Below are positions 6,846 through 14,196 of a DNA stretch of 15,079 bases, one piece after another. The DNA comes from Syntrophomonadaceae bacterium (GTDB taxonomy: Bacteria; Bacillota; Syntrophomonadia; Syntrophomonadales; Syntrophomonadaceae). The DNA lies in assembly GCA_028686565.1 (NCBI GenBank), contig JAQUBU010000028.1, positions 1 to 15,079 on the forward strand, read 5' to 3'. Every line of letters begins with the position of its first letter. Within the stretch, counting starts at the first letter, position 1. A model generated the notes under the pieces. That model did no database searches, was not told the origin of the DNA, and worked only from the letters and a program-made list of their open reading frames with translations. The position numbers and the translations under genes were made by a program.

Positions 6846-7530
6846 TTAGTATATCCCCCAATCTTTTAATTCTATATTGATAATCCAAGAACATTTTCTC
6901 ATTATGTTCACCTTTAGAACAGCTTAGTTTCGCAGATACTTTGCAATATTTAGCAAGATAATACTTTAAATACATCCTCTTAATATTATTATCGGCTTTT
7001 AATATAAAAGGACCTATATCTATTGCCAGATTATCTAAATCGTAAGGAATATTCCCTGGCTCACTGGCGACAATTACATAAAAACGTCCCTTCTCCTGTA
7101 CAACCGTTTCCGCAATTATCTTCCATCCCTGAATGGCCAGTTCGCGCCGTAATACCCCGCTTTTTGTCATGGGCTGGAAAACGAAGCGCTCAAAACTTCC
7201 CGCCTTGGCCCAATCATGAGCGAGTATCTCCAATATCGTATCTCCGCCCATTCCAGCTATCGCCACACTATTTACTTCTCCAGCTTTGAGAACCTGTAAG
7301 CCATTACCCTGACGCAATTCAATGCAGTTTTGTAAATTGCTCTCCTGAACTGCTTTAATTGCCCGGACATAAGGACCATCACCCAATTCTCCGATAATTA
7401 CCCGTGGTGCCAAATGGTTTTTGACCAGGTAAATTGAGAGCCGCGCATGATCAGCACCTATATCTGCAATCGGTTTATTCTTAATAAGCATATCCGCAAC
7501 CGCGGACAGACGGTTGATTGTTGCCGCCAT
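6829..7530 (-). CDS. trmK: tRNA (adenine(22)-N1)-methyltransferase
   Basis: A 233-residue class I SAM-dependent methyltransferase of the TrmK/YqfN family, which methylates N1 of adenine 22 in the D-loop of certain tRNAs. SAM motif I is IADIGADHARL (21-31). IAGMGGDTI (91-99) and FQPM (118-121) are characteristic of the family, and the C-terminus is helical as expected. The ATG at 7530 is chosen because AAGAGGT lies just upstream and the product then starts close to the known N-terminus; the open frame continues to 7566 without a ribosome site. It is followed directly by nif3 with a 17-base overlap. Upstream lies a divergent gap leading to the GT-D locus, so trmK is the first gene of its transcript here, without the usual sigA neighbour. 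Confidence 0.95.
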   Translation of the reverse strand: MAATINRLSAVADMLIKNKPIADIGADHARLSIYLVKNHLAPRVIIGELGDGPYVRAIKAVQESNLQNCIELRQGNGLQVLKAGEVNSVAIAGMGGDTILEILAHDWAKAGSFERFVFQPMTKSGVLRRELAIQGWKIIAETVVQEKGRFYVIVASEPGNIPYDLDNLAIDIGPFILKADNNIKRMYLKYYLAKYCKVSAKLSCSKGEHNEKMFLDYQYRIKRLGDILSVQQS

Positions 7531-7705
7531 TATTATTACCTCTTGTCCAATAATATTGATTATCATAAATTATAGCAGGTTCAAAAGCTAAGCAAAATGC
7601 AGAAACTCACTTATATTCCTGGCGCACCTTTGTTAACTAATTGAATAAAATGAAAGCAAAATAAATTAAATGATCGTCACTTCTACTAAGGGGGATAAAC
7701 ATTTC

Positions 7706-8665
7706 ATGCAAGTTAATTCCAATATGGGTGTTGGCATAAGCAAACCGGGTATTATGAATATCAATAACAGTATGACGGGAAGTGCTCCCATGATTAATCT
7801 CAATAGCAAGAGCTGTCCCTCTCTAAACACCAATCCAAGTAAAGCTTTAAAAATAGACATTTTCAAGCAATTGTCCAAGTCACATTCCATTACAAATCCA
7901 ACCGCTCTATCATTATTAAGCAGTGCGCAGCTAATGGATAGAATAATCCTCGCCCTGGAAAAGCATGAACCGCTTTCTGTAATCTCCATTGGGGCTACTG
8001 AAGCTTTTGTTATGGCTCAATATAGCATTTTTTCGGAACAGGAGTTTATGAGCCATCCTGAAGCACAGGTAGCCAATCAGGGTATACAAAACGGTTTTTT
8101 TCACCGTGGCATCCGCTTTCCGAATATTGCTGCCCGGGATGATGCTGTAGAAGCAGTCGGGAAAGCAGATATTGTTGGTTATAATACCCTTGTTCAATCA
8201 GCCAGTGATTTAACTCAAAATGTCTTGAACACTTATAATCTGCAGCCCGAGCTTGTTTTTGAAGCCAACTTGCGCAGAGTTTTAATGTTCTCACAAAAGG
8301 AGAAATTTGAAGCTATGCTGGCAGGGAAAAAAATCTTATTGATTGGGTCACAAGCTCCTCTAGCCAAAAGGGCTTTAGAAGAACGAAGCAAAAATAAGTT
8401 GGGCTTTAATATAGTTGGAGCCATAAGTATTTTTGAACATGAAGAAATTGCCCAAGTAAAGAAAGCAATAAAACATTACGAATTTGATCTTTGCCTGCTC
8501 GCAGCCGGTGTCAATGCCCTCATTCTAGCACCCCATATTGCAACCTCTTCCGGCAAAGTTGCATTTGATATAGGTTGGGGCATGCAGAGCCTTATTACCG
8601 GAGAAATCGTTATGGATCAATGGCTGGCATATATTATCGGCATAGAACGAATTATGCGAATGTAA
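7706..8665 (+). CDS. GT-D-fold glycosyltransferase-like protein, copy A (degenerate DxE)
   Basis: A 319-residue protein. Residues 1-72 are a polar Ser/Asn-rich tail without clear fold; the rest matches the GT-D fold (DUF1792/dGT1-related) by alignment with copies B and C in this locus. The core runs from LMDRI (76-80) through SVISIGATEAFVMAQ (91-105), GIRFPNIAARD (135-145), KADIVGYNT (153-161), GKKILLIGS (207-215) and FDLCLLAAGVNALILA (260-275) to GKVAFDIGWGMQ (283-294). The GT-D signature is DxE; here the position reads ATE (97-99), so the first acid is missing. ATG 7706 has AAGGGGG upstream, while an in-frame ATG at 7670 has no ribosome site. Its last 141 bases overlap the end of inverted copy B. 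It may be a non-catalytic partner or an enzyme with altered metal binding; sugar and acceptor are unknown. Confidence 0.8.
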   Translation: MQVNSNMGVGISKPGIMNINNSMTGSAPMINLNSKSCPSLNTNPSKALKIDIFKQLSKSHSITNPTALSLLSSAQLMDRIILALEKHEPLSVISIGATEAFVMAQYSIFSEQEFMSHPEAQVANQGIQNGFFHRGIRFPNIAARDDAVEAVGKADIVGYNTLVQSASDLTQNVLNTYNLQPELVFEANLRRVLMFSQKEKFEAMLAGKKILLIGSQAPLAKRALEERSKNKLGFNIVGAISIFEHEEIAQVKKAIKHYEFDLCLLAAGVNALILAPHIATSSGKVAFDIGWGMQSLITGEIVMDQWLAYIIGIERIMRM

Positions 8666-9355
8666 TCTGTATTTCTGCCAGTATTGAGGGTTCATCGCTC
8701 TCCCGAAATCCAATGCTACTTTGCCCTGTTGAGCTAAAAAAGATGCCATAATTATAGCATTTGAGCCAGCAGATATAAGGGCCAGATCAAAATCGATATT
8801 TTGGCTTTCCTCCAGAACTTTAGTTATTTCATAATAATTACTAATAGTAATAACACCTTCTACATCTATTCCAAAAGTGCTTTTAAGCAAGTTGGCAAAT
8901 TGCCAGGCCTGCTTGCCAATAAGCAACAGTTTATATTTTCGCATTAAGTATATAAACTCGATAGAATCTGCAAAATAGATATTTATAAATGCATAGCAAA
9001 TTTGCTTGGGCCGTATATCGCAACGGGAAAAATTTATTTCTGTAAGCGGTTTCCAAACATAAGCATCTGTCTGATGCAGAACCCCTACCATATCTGCTTT
9101 TTTTACGCTTTCTATCAAGCGGTCCCGTGCTTCATAATTGGGCAGGCGGATTCCAGTCCAGTCTTCATTGTCAGACCACCATATTTTCATAATTTGCTCT
9201 TCGGGAATTACATAGCCTTGAGCCATTACCTGGTTTTCCGCATCACCTACCCTTACCAGGGAAAATCCCACTTTATTCAGCAAACAATATCGGATTCTTT
9301 TAGTTATCTCAGCTAACCCAACAAAATCTTCTTCTTTGATACAAAAAGGAGCCAA
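8525..9355 (-). CDS. GT-D-fold glycosyltransferase, copy B (intact DxE), inverted
   Basis: A 276-residue protein in the same fold as copies A and C but opposite in orientation. It lacks the long N-terminal tail and carries the full motif: FSLVRVGDAENQVMAQG (31-47), with D38 and E40 as the DxE pair thought to bind the metal-nucleotide sugar in GT-D enzymes. Shared blocks are GIRLPNYEARD (68-78), KKADMVGV (85-92), YKLLLIGKQA (141-150), FDLALISAGSNAIIMA (189-204) and GKVALDFGRAMNP (211-223). The start is TTG with GGAAGGTG five bases upstream. The conserved fold ends near residue 230; the last 46 codons are antisense to the 3' end of copy A and look like an acquired tail. It is a probable active glycosyltransferase; donor and acceptor are unknown. 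Confidence 0.82.
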   Translation of the reverse strand: MAPFCIKEEDFVGLAEITKRIRYCLLNKVGFSLVRVGDAENQVMAQGYVIPEEQIMKIWWSDNEDWTGIRLPNYEARDRLIESVKKADMVGVLHQTDAYVWKPLTEINFSRCDIRPKQICYAFINIYFADSIEFIYLMRKYKLLLIGKQAWQFANLLKSTFGIDVEGVITISNYYEITKVLEESQNIDFDLALISAGSNAIIMASFLAQQGKVALDFGRAMNPQYWQKYRLHSHNSFYADNICQPLIHNDFSGNKALHAPTYIKCNFAGRGCNMGC

Positions 9356-9656
9356 TGTCTCACCTTCCTATTCCTTTCAACGGTCTAGCCTCTTACTGTA
9401 ATTGAGTAACAGCATTCGAAGATATGCGGTTTATTGAATAAGGCTATGAACAGAGTTTCTTATTATAAATATGCATTGGATTATTTTTTTTTCCTTAATC
9501 AGCCGAATTTCCAGCAAGTTCCTTTTGCTTAATCATCCTGGTTTATAATACTCCAATCAGCTCTGTAGTCTGCATGCCTTCTGAGCAAGTAAATGTAACC
9601 GAAGCATAATCATTTTCATATCTTAAGGGAAATGAAAAATAAGGTGAGATTTAATA
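9356..9656. other. 301-bp divergent intergenic region between copies B and C
   Basis: Apart from the two ribosome sites at its ends (AAGGTG before copy B, AAGGTGAG before copy C) it holds a T9 tract (9484-9492), a perfect TATAAT on the plus strand (9544-9549) without a well-spaced -35, and a sigma-K-like promoter at 9598-9625. No gene, tRNA or insertion sequence remnant is visible. The promoter for copy B must lie here too, but I see no convincing match. Confidence 0.5.
9598..9625 (+). promoter_or_regulatory. Candidate sigma-K (late mother-cell sporulation) promoter
   Basis: AC (9598-9599, in AACC) and CATATCTTA (9617-9625) are separated by 17 bases, matching the Bacillus sigma-K pattern AC-N16/17-CATANNNTA at every fixed position. 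Transcription would start near 9632, giving a 25-base leader before copy C. My rough estimate of a chance match on this strand of a 300-bp AT-rich gap is one to two per cent, so it is suggestive rather than proven. Confidence 0.45.
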
Positions 9657-10583
9657 ATGGATTCTGAACATACACCAAAATTGTCTATAGGTAAAGGCTC
9701 ACTCAAATTTGATTCTAAAAGCAACTCATTGCTTCCAAACAGAAGCAATGCAAGTGAAAGTATATATTCAACCCCATCTGCAAATAATACTCCTCCGGAA
9801 ACTCACCATGAATCCCCCCAATGTCCATTAAATCTGAGTTCGATGCAGCTGATGGATAGAATATTGTCAGCTCTTGAAAATAAAGAACCCTTATCCATTG
9901 TCTCGGTAGGACAAACGGAAGCTTTTGTCATGGCTCAATACACCCTTTTCCCGGAAGAGGAATTTATGCGGCACCGCGAAGCTTATAATGCCAACCTCGG
10001 TGCCCAAAGCGGTTTCCTGCACCGGGGTATTCGCTTTCCCAACATTATGGCAAGGGATGCTGCCGTAGAAGCCAGCAGGCAAGCTGATATCATCGGTTAT
10101 AACACTCTGGAGCCAAACGCCAAAAACTTAACGGAACGAGTTTTTGGCGCCTACCGGATAGAACCCAGATATATTTTTGAAGCTAACATCCGGCGAGTTT
10201 TTATGTTTTCCCAAAGAGAAAAATTCGAAAAAATCTTAAGCAAACGCAAGGTATTGCTGGTAAGTTCACTGGCTGAAAAAGCTATGCAGGTGCTTAATCT
10301 TCAATACCAGGAAAAACTAGGTCTCGACATCGTTGGCGCTGTAAGTATTTTTGAACATGAGGATATTCCCCGGGTAAAAAATGAACTCACATTATATGAT
10401 TTCGATCTTTGTTTACTGGGTGCCGGAGTTAATGCCTTGATTCTGGCTCCCTATATAGCTCAGAAATATGGCAAGATAGCTTTTGATATCGGCTGGGGCA
10501 TGCAAGCCTTGATAACCGGTGAAGTAGTTAGCGATTCTTTTATTTCTGATGTTATTGGCTTGGAAAACCTGCTTGATATGTAG
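9657..10583 (+). CDS. GT-D-fold glycosyltransferase-like protein, copy C (degenerate DxE)
   Basis: A 308-residue close paralogue of copy A: by eye well over half the residues agree from LSSMQLMDRI (60-69) to the C-terminus. The first 58 residues are a Ser/Asn/Pro-rich tail that does not match copy A's. Core blocks are SIVSVGQTEAFVMAQ (80-94), HRGIRFPNIMARD (122-134), ADIIGYNT (143-150), KRKVLLVSS (196-204), DFDLCLLGAGVNALILA (248-264) and GKIAFDIGWGMQ (272-283). The DxE position reads QTE (86-88), so like copy A it has lost the first acid and kept the glutamate. The ATG has AAGGTGAG upstream. It begins the plus-strand run of glycan genes, 57 bp before the CgeB-like gene, and a sigma-K-like promoter precedes it. 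The enzymatic role is uncertain. Confidence 0.82.
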   Translation: MDSEHTPKLSIGKGSLKFDSKSNSLLPNRSNASESIYSTPSANNTPPETHHESPQCPLNLSSMQLMDRILSALENKEPLSIVSVGQTEAFVMAQYTLFPEEEFMRHREAYNANLGAQSGFLHRGIRFPNIMARDAAVEASRQADIIGYNTLEPNAKNLTERVFGAYRIEPRYIFEANIRRVFMFSQREKFEKILSKRKVLLVSSLAEKAMQVLNLQYQEKLGLDIVGAVSIFEHEDIPRVKNELTLYDFDLCLLGAGVNALILAPYIAQKYGKIAFDIGWGMQALITGEVVSDSFISDVIGLENLLDM

Positions 10584-10640
10584 AATGAACGCGCATTGAC
10601 TATAGTAAAAACGCGAACTGTTCAGAAGGGAGCGACATAT

Positions 10641-11564
10641 GTGAAAGTACTGGTAACCACCGGTGATTTCAGCCATTACCTTTCACCTAATTTTCATTAT
10701 CTGCTTAGTGAATTGGCTAAATTGGTTGAACTAACCGTATGGTATGATTCTGGAGACATTCAGGAAATAATTGCCCAGTTGGATACACCGCCGGATTTTG
10801 TTTTGATAAACGAGTTTGGAGAAACCAATTCTCCCAAGATTACCGGTCTGGCTACCCTTTCCATCCCCTTTGCAGTTGCCCTGCATGACCTGCACTATCA
10901 AATCGAAGCTCGTAAAGAAGCCATCATTGGTGCAAATATTTTGCATGTTTTTTCCCTTTACCGGGATAGTTTTTATGAATGGTATCCTGAATTAGGACAT
11001 AAACTGCACTGGCTTCCTCATCATGCTAATACTGATATATTCAAGGATTACGGCTTGCCCAGAGCAATAGATTACCTTTTTATGGGTGCTGTACATGAAG
11101 GAGTATATCCGCTGCGCTATAAAATTTTGCGGAAAATGAAGGGGCGAGCTGGTTTTGTCTATCATGAACATCCCGGCTACCGCAATTATGATGATGGTGA
11201 CGAAGCCCTGGTGGGAAAGAATTATGCGCTTGAAATCAACCGGGCCAAAATATTTCTAACCTGTAATTCCCGATATCGTTACACCCTGGCTAAATATTTT
11301 GAGATCCTTGCCTGCAAAACTCTATTACTGGCTCCCTCCTCCCCAGAGCTTTATGACCTTGGTCTAATCCCGGGAGTACATTTTGTGTCTATAAACGAAG
11401 ATGATTTTGAGGAAAAAGCTGAATTTTACTTGCATCATGAGAAGCAGCGTCTGGAAATCGCCTGTCAGGGTTACGACGCTGTGCATAGGCATCATTCCAC
11501 TTTCCGCCGTGCCGCCCAGCTGGTAAATATCATTGAAAACATTCTTGGCCGGAGTCCCTTCTAA
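10641..11564 (+). CDS. CgeB-like GT-B glycosyltransferase
   Basis: A 307-residue protein with a two-domain GT-B layout. The N-terminal half begins MKVLVTTGDFSHYLSP; ALHDLHY (80-86) and LPHHANTDIF (125-134) mark the linker region. The C-terminal half has the nucleotide-binding pattern of the spore protein CgeB/YkvP type: EINRAKIFLTC (198-208), KYFEILACKTLLLAPSSPEL (218-237), then ISINEDDFEEKAEFYL-like text and a final helix. Such enzymes transfer sugars from activated nucleotides; CgeB itself helps mature the outermost spore layer in Bacillus. GTG 10641 is chosen for AGAAGGGAG just upstream; the frame extends to a TTG at 10596 without a ribosome site. The stop lies one base before the next gene's ATG, indicating tight coupling. 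Donor and acceptor are unknown. Confidence 0.82.
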   Translation: MKVLVTTGDFSHYLSPNFHYLLSELAKLVELTVWYDSGDIQEIIAQLDTPPDFVLINEFGETNSPKITGLATLSIPFAVALHDLHYQIEARKEAIIGANILHVFSLYRDSFYEWYPELGHKLHWLPHHANTDIFKDYGLPRAIDYLFMGAVHEGVYPLRYKILRKMKGRAGFVYHEHPGYRNYDDGDEALVGKNYALEINRAKIFLTCNSRYRYTLAKYFEILACKTLLLAPSSPELYDLGLIPGVHFVSINEDDFEEKAEFYLHHEKQRLEIACQGYDAVHRHHSTFRRAAQLVNIIENILGRSPF

Positions 11565-11565
11565 G

Positions 11566-12714
11566 ATGGTAATTATCGATGGCATGAAATTTGACACAAT
11601 GCTGTCAAATCAAGAACGAACTATCGCAGTCAACCCAGACTATATCATCAAGATCCAGCACAAGTTTAACCCCAATAAGACTAATAACCTTATTGAGGAG
11701 GCTAATATAATCGAGTATCTGAATAATTGCGGTTGTGTCTGTTGTCCTCAACTGCTTGGCAAAGGATTTTTAGCTACCGGAGAACCTTATTTTATCCAGG
11801 AAAGAATAATAAAAAGCACGGAGGCGCCGCCTCTTGCCGACTTGATGCTGGTTTTACTAGAGCAAAAGAGTTTTGGTATTTTTCAAGGTGATGTCCATAT
11901 ATGGAATATGCTTTTCAATGGTACACTATGTTACCTGATTGATTATGAATTTGCATACTACCAGGAAGAATTAATAGCTATGTGCAATTCCGACTTTTGG
12001 AATTGGATTGAAATGGATACCAGAAAAGTTTGGAAACGTAGTTTTCTGGTTTACAGCCGGATTGAGAGTAATAAATCTGAAATTCCAGCTATGTTTAATA
12101 ATGGTTCGTTTAATCTAATGACATCAACATTATTCAAGCTAGCAAATGCAAACGCTTCCTTCAGCACTAAACACTTTGCTTTGAACCATCCCTGCATCTT
12201 CCTTGATGGAAAATACGACTTGAAGATGATTACATGCTTATTGGATAAGATCGAATTTAAAAAGAATGAAAAAGTTCTGGATCTTGGTTGTGGTTTTGGC
12301 TTCCTGTCCCACTACCTATCTGAGCGAGGATGTATGGTTACCGGTATTGATGATGATGTTAATGTTATTCTGGCTGCCCGAATTATAAGCAACATCATAG
12401 GCAAAAAGATTGCTTTTCGAACTGATATTGATAATAATTCCCAATCTGGAAGTAGTCATAATACCATTATTCTATCTCAGCTCAGGGTCCATCTATCTGA
12501 GAAGATATCGAGTTATATATCAGCAATATGCACCAGGGTAATTTTGGTGCTGGATATTAGCAGCCAAGCACTAAGTGATGATCTCTATGCTTTAAAACAT
12601 CTTGGCAATAATATAGATGCATTAATAACACAGATCAAGGATATATTTCCTTTCTATAGTTGGGTTTATGAGAATGAAAACCTATATGCATTACTTTCTT
12701 TTACAAAGCAATGA
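11566..12714 (+). CDS. Kinase-like plus SAM methyltransferase fusion protein
   Basis: A 382-residue two-domain protein. Residues 1-165 resemble a small protein-kinase/aminoglycoside-phosphotransferase fold: candidate ATP lysine K29 in YIIKIQ, an acidic helix at EEANIIEYL (44-52), a catalytic loop QGDVHIWNML (107-116, with D109 and N114; the usual histidine before GD is Q), and metal-binding IDYE (125-128) in place of DFG. Residues 215-382 form a class I methyltransferase: motif I VLDLGCGFGFLS (237-248), acidic turn GIDDD (260-264); the later strands are poorly conserved. Kinase-methyltransferase pairing is known in WbdD, which caps E. coli O9a polysaccharide, but there the methyltransferase comes first. 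ATG 11566 lies one base after the previous stop; an in-frame TTG at 11533 is less likely. The gene looks more AT-rich and ATA-rich than its neighbours. Confidence 0.75.
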   Translation: MVIIDGMKFDTMLSNQERTIAVNPDYIIKIQHKFNPNKTNNLIEEANIIEYLNNCGCVCCPQLLGKGFLATGEPYFIQERIIKSTEAPPLADLMLVLLEQKSFGIFQGDVHIWNMLFNGTLCYLIDYEFAYYQEELIAMCNSDFWNWIEMDTRKVWKRSFLVYSRIESNKSEIPAMFNNGSFNLMTSTLFKLANANASFSTKHFALNHPCIFLDGKYDLKMITCLLDKIEFKKNEKVLDLGCGFGFLSHYLSERGCMVTGIDDDVNVILAARIISNIIGKKIAFRTDIDNNSQSGSSHNTIILSQLRVHLSEKISSYISAICTRVILVLDISSQALSDDLYALKHLGNNIDALITQIKDIFPFYSWVYENENLYALLSFTKQ

Positions 12715-12772
12715 TCTGCAAAAATCATGTCAGCAAAACAATATAAGATCTAAAGACAAGCAAATTCAAAGG

Positions 12773-12794
12773 CCAGTCAATACGCTGGTTTTTT
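12773..12794 (+). terminator. Weak hairpin with T-run inside the operon (possible attenuator)
   Basis: CCAGT (12773-12777) can pair with GCTGG (12784-12788, one G-T pair), followed at once by six T. The stem is short, so it would be a leaky terminator at most. It lies in the 97-bp gap between the kinase-methyltransferase gene and the sugar dehydrogenase and could lower expression of the sugar genes. Confidence 0.35.
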
Positions 12795-12811
12795 GTAAGG
12801 GGGCTAAAGCT

Positions 12812-14125
12812 ATGAATTGTAAAGAAATTCTTAAATACAAATTAGAGAAAAAAACAGCTGTAGCTGGTGTAGTTGGTTTAGGTTATGTCGGACTGCCTTT
12901 TGCCGTAGAAAAAGCTAAAGTGGGGTTTAAGGTAATCGCTATAGAACAAAATCCCGTCAAAGCTGAAAAGATAAACCGGGGTCAAAATTATATTGCGGAT
13001 GTAAGTGATGATGAACTTAAAGATGTGGTTAGAAGGGGTTTATTGACATCTGTTTCCGGTTTTGACAGGGTCCCGGAAATGGATGTTATAGTTATCTGTG
13101 TCCCCACCCCTTTAAGTATAAATCTGACTCCTGATTTGCAATATGTTGAATCAGTTACTAGAAGCATCATGCCTAAGCTTCGCCCGGGCCAGCTTATAAC
13201 CCTGGAATCCACCACCTACCCGGGAACCACGGAGGAAATCATTCTGCCTATTTTAAAGCAATCCGGATTGGAGATTGAACGTGATTTCTTCCTGGCGCAT
13301 TCACCCGAAAGGGTAGATCCAGGCAATTTGCGCTATTCCACTAAGAATACCAATAAATTGCTGGGAGCAGTAGGTCCCGCATCTCTTGAAGTGGCCATAG
13401 CTTTTTACCAGCAGACCATAGAAAATCTGGTTCCGCTTTCCTGCCCCCGGGCGGCCGAATTAGCCAAAGTCTTTGAAAATACCTTTCGCGCAGTTAATAT
13501 TGCACTGGTCAATGAAATGACCCTGCTCTGTGATCGTATGGGCCTGAACGTATGGGAAATACTGGACGCAGCTTTTACCAAACCCTTCGGCATCATGCCC
13601 TTTTACCCCGGACCGGGAGTAGGAGGGCACTGCATACCTATAGATCCGCACTACCTTGAATGGAAAGCCCGGGAATATAATTTCCATACCCATTTCATAG
13701 CTCTGGCCGGGGAAATAAATCGCAAAATGCCGGAATACGTCAAAGACAAAGCCATAAGAATATTGAACCATTCAGGCATTGCTGCTTCACAAGCAAGGAT
13801 TATGGTGCTGGGGGTAGCCTATAAGAAAGATGTCGAAGATGAACGTGAATCACCAGCCATTGAAATCATACGTTTACTTAAAAAAGAAGGCAGTGACTTA
13901 ATTTATCACGATCCCCATGTAAACAGACTTGCCAACTGCGAAATAGACATGAATTGTTCACCATTGAATGCCCTTACTCTATCATCCTGTGACCTGGTAA
14001 TTATAGCTACTGACCACAGTAACATAGATTATCAATGGCTGGTTGATAATAGCCTGCGGATTTTCGATACCCGCAATGCTGCCTGCAATGTGGCCCGGGG
14101 CCGTAATAAAATAACTCTGCTGTGA
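12812..14125 (+). CDS. wbpA: UDP-N-acetylglucosamine 6-dehydrogenase, WbpA type
   Basis: A 437-residue nucleotide-sugar dehydrogenase, full length. It oxidises C6 of a UDP-hexose twice with NAD+ to give the uronic acid. The N-terminal Rossmann motif is GLGYVG (22-27); central ESTTYPGT (132-139) and HSPERVDPG (163-171) favour the UDP-GlcNAc branch (WbpA/TviB-like) over UDP-glucose dehydrogenase. Catalytic residues are K219 and N223 in ELAKVFENT and the nucleophile C274 in GGHCIPIDPHYL. ATG 12812 is chosen because TAAGGGGG stands eight bases before it; the frame is open back to 12668, but that part overlaps the previous gene and has no ribosome site. It is followed by WbpD- and WbpE-type genes, the known order of a diacetamido-uronic acid pathway, which supports UDP-GlcNAc as substrate. 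Confidence 0.92.
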   Translation: MNCKEILKYKLEKKTAVAGVVGLGYVGLPFAVEKAKVGFKVIAIEQNPVKAEKINRGQNYIADVSDDELKDVVRRGLLTSVSGFDRVPEMDVIVICVPTPLSINLTPDLQYVESVTRSIMPKLRPGQLITLESTTYPGTTEEIILPILKQSGLEIERDFFLAHSPERVDPGNLRYSTKNTNKLLGAVGPASLEVAIAFYQQTIENLVPLSCPRAAELAKVFENTFRAVNIALVNEMTLLCDRMGLNVWEILDAAFTKPFGIMPFYPGPGVGGHCIPIDPHYLEWKAREYNFHTHFIALAGEINRKMPEYVKDKAIRILNHSGIAASQARIMVLGVAYKKDVEDERESPAIEIIRLLKKEGSDLIYHDPHVNRLANCEIDMNCSPLNALTLSSCDLVIIATDHSNIDYQWLVDNSLRIFDTRNAACNVARGRNKITLL

Positions 14126-14158
14126 AAAAACAAATGTTTTTAACCAAGGAGATAAAAC

Positions 14159-14176
14159 ATGCATAGGATGTTTTAA
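14159..14176 (+). other. Five-codon mini-ORF with strong ribosome site
   Basis: AAGGAG stands seven bases before an ATG that opens MHRMF and then stops (TAA). It lies in the 71-bp gap between the dehydrogenase and acetyltransferase genes, 20 bases before the real ATG. It could be a translated leader tuning ribosome loading or a relic of a rearranged start. Confidence 0.3.
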
Positions 14177-14196
14177 ACAAGATCTGAGGAGATAAG

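Noticed and set aside
7531..7705. Sigma-K promoter before GT-D copy A
   Set aside because: CATAAATTA at 7564-7572 fits the -10 pattern, but no AC lies 16-17 bases upstream, so the match is incomplete.
9544..9549. Sigma-A promoter before copy C based on TATAAT
   Set aside because: The -10 is perfect, but no acceptable -35 lies 16-18 bases upstream and no extended -10 is present.
10413..10676. Minus-strand frame antisense to the end of GT-D copy C
   Set aside because: Its resemblance to the antisense tail of copy B only reflects the A/C paralogy; it has no conserved domain of its own.
12668..12811. N-terminal extension of the sugar dehydrogenase
   Set aside because: It overlaps the end of the preceding gene, lacks a ribosome site, and the protein has normal length from 12812.
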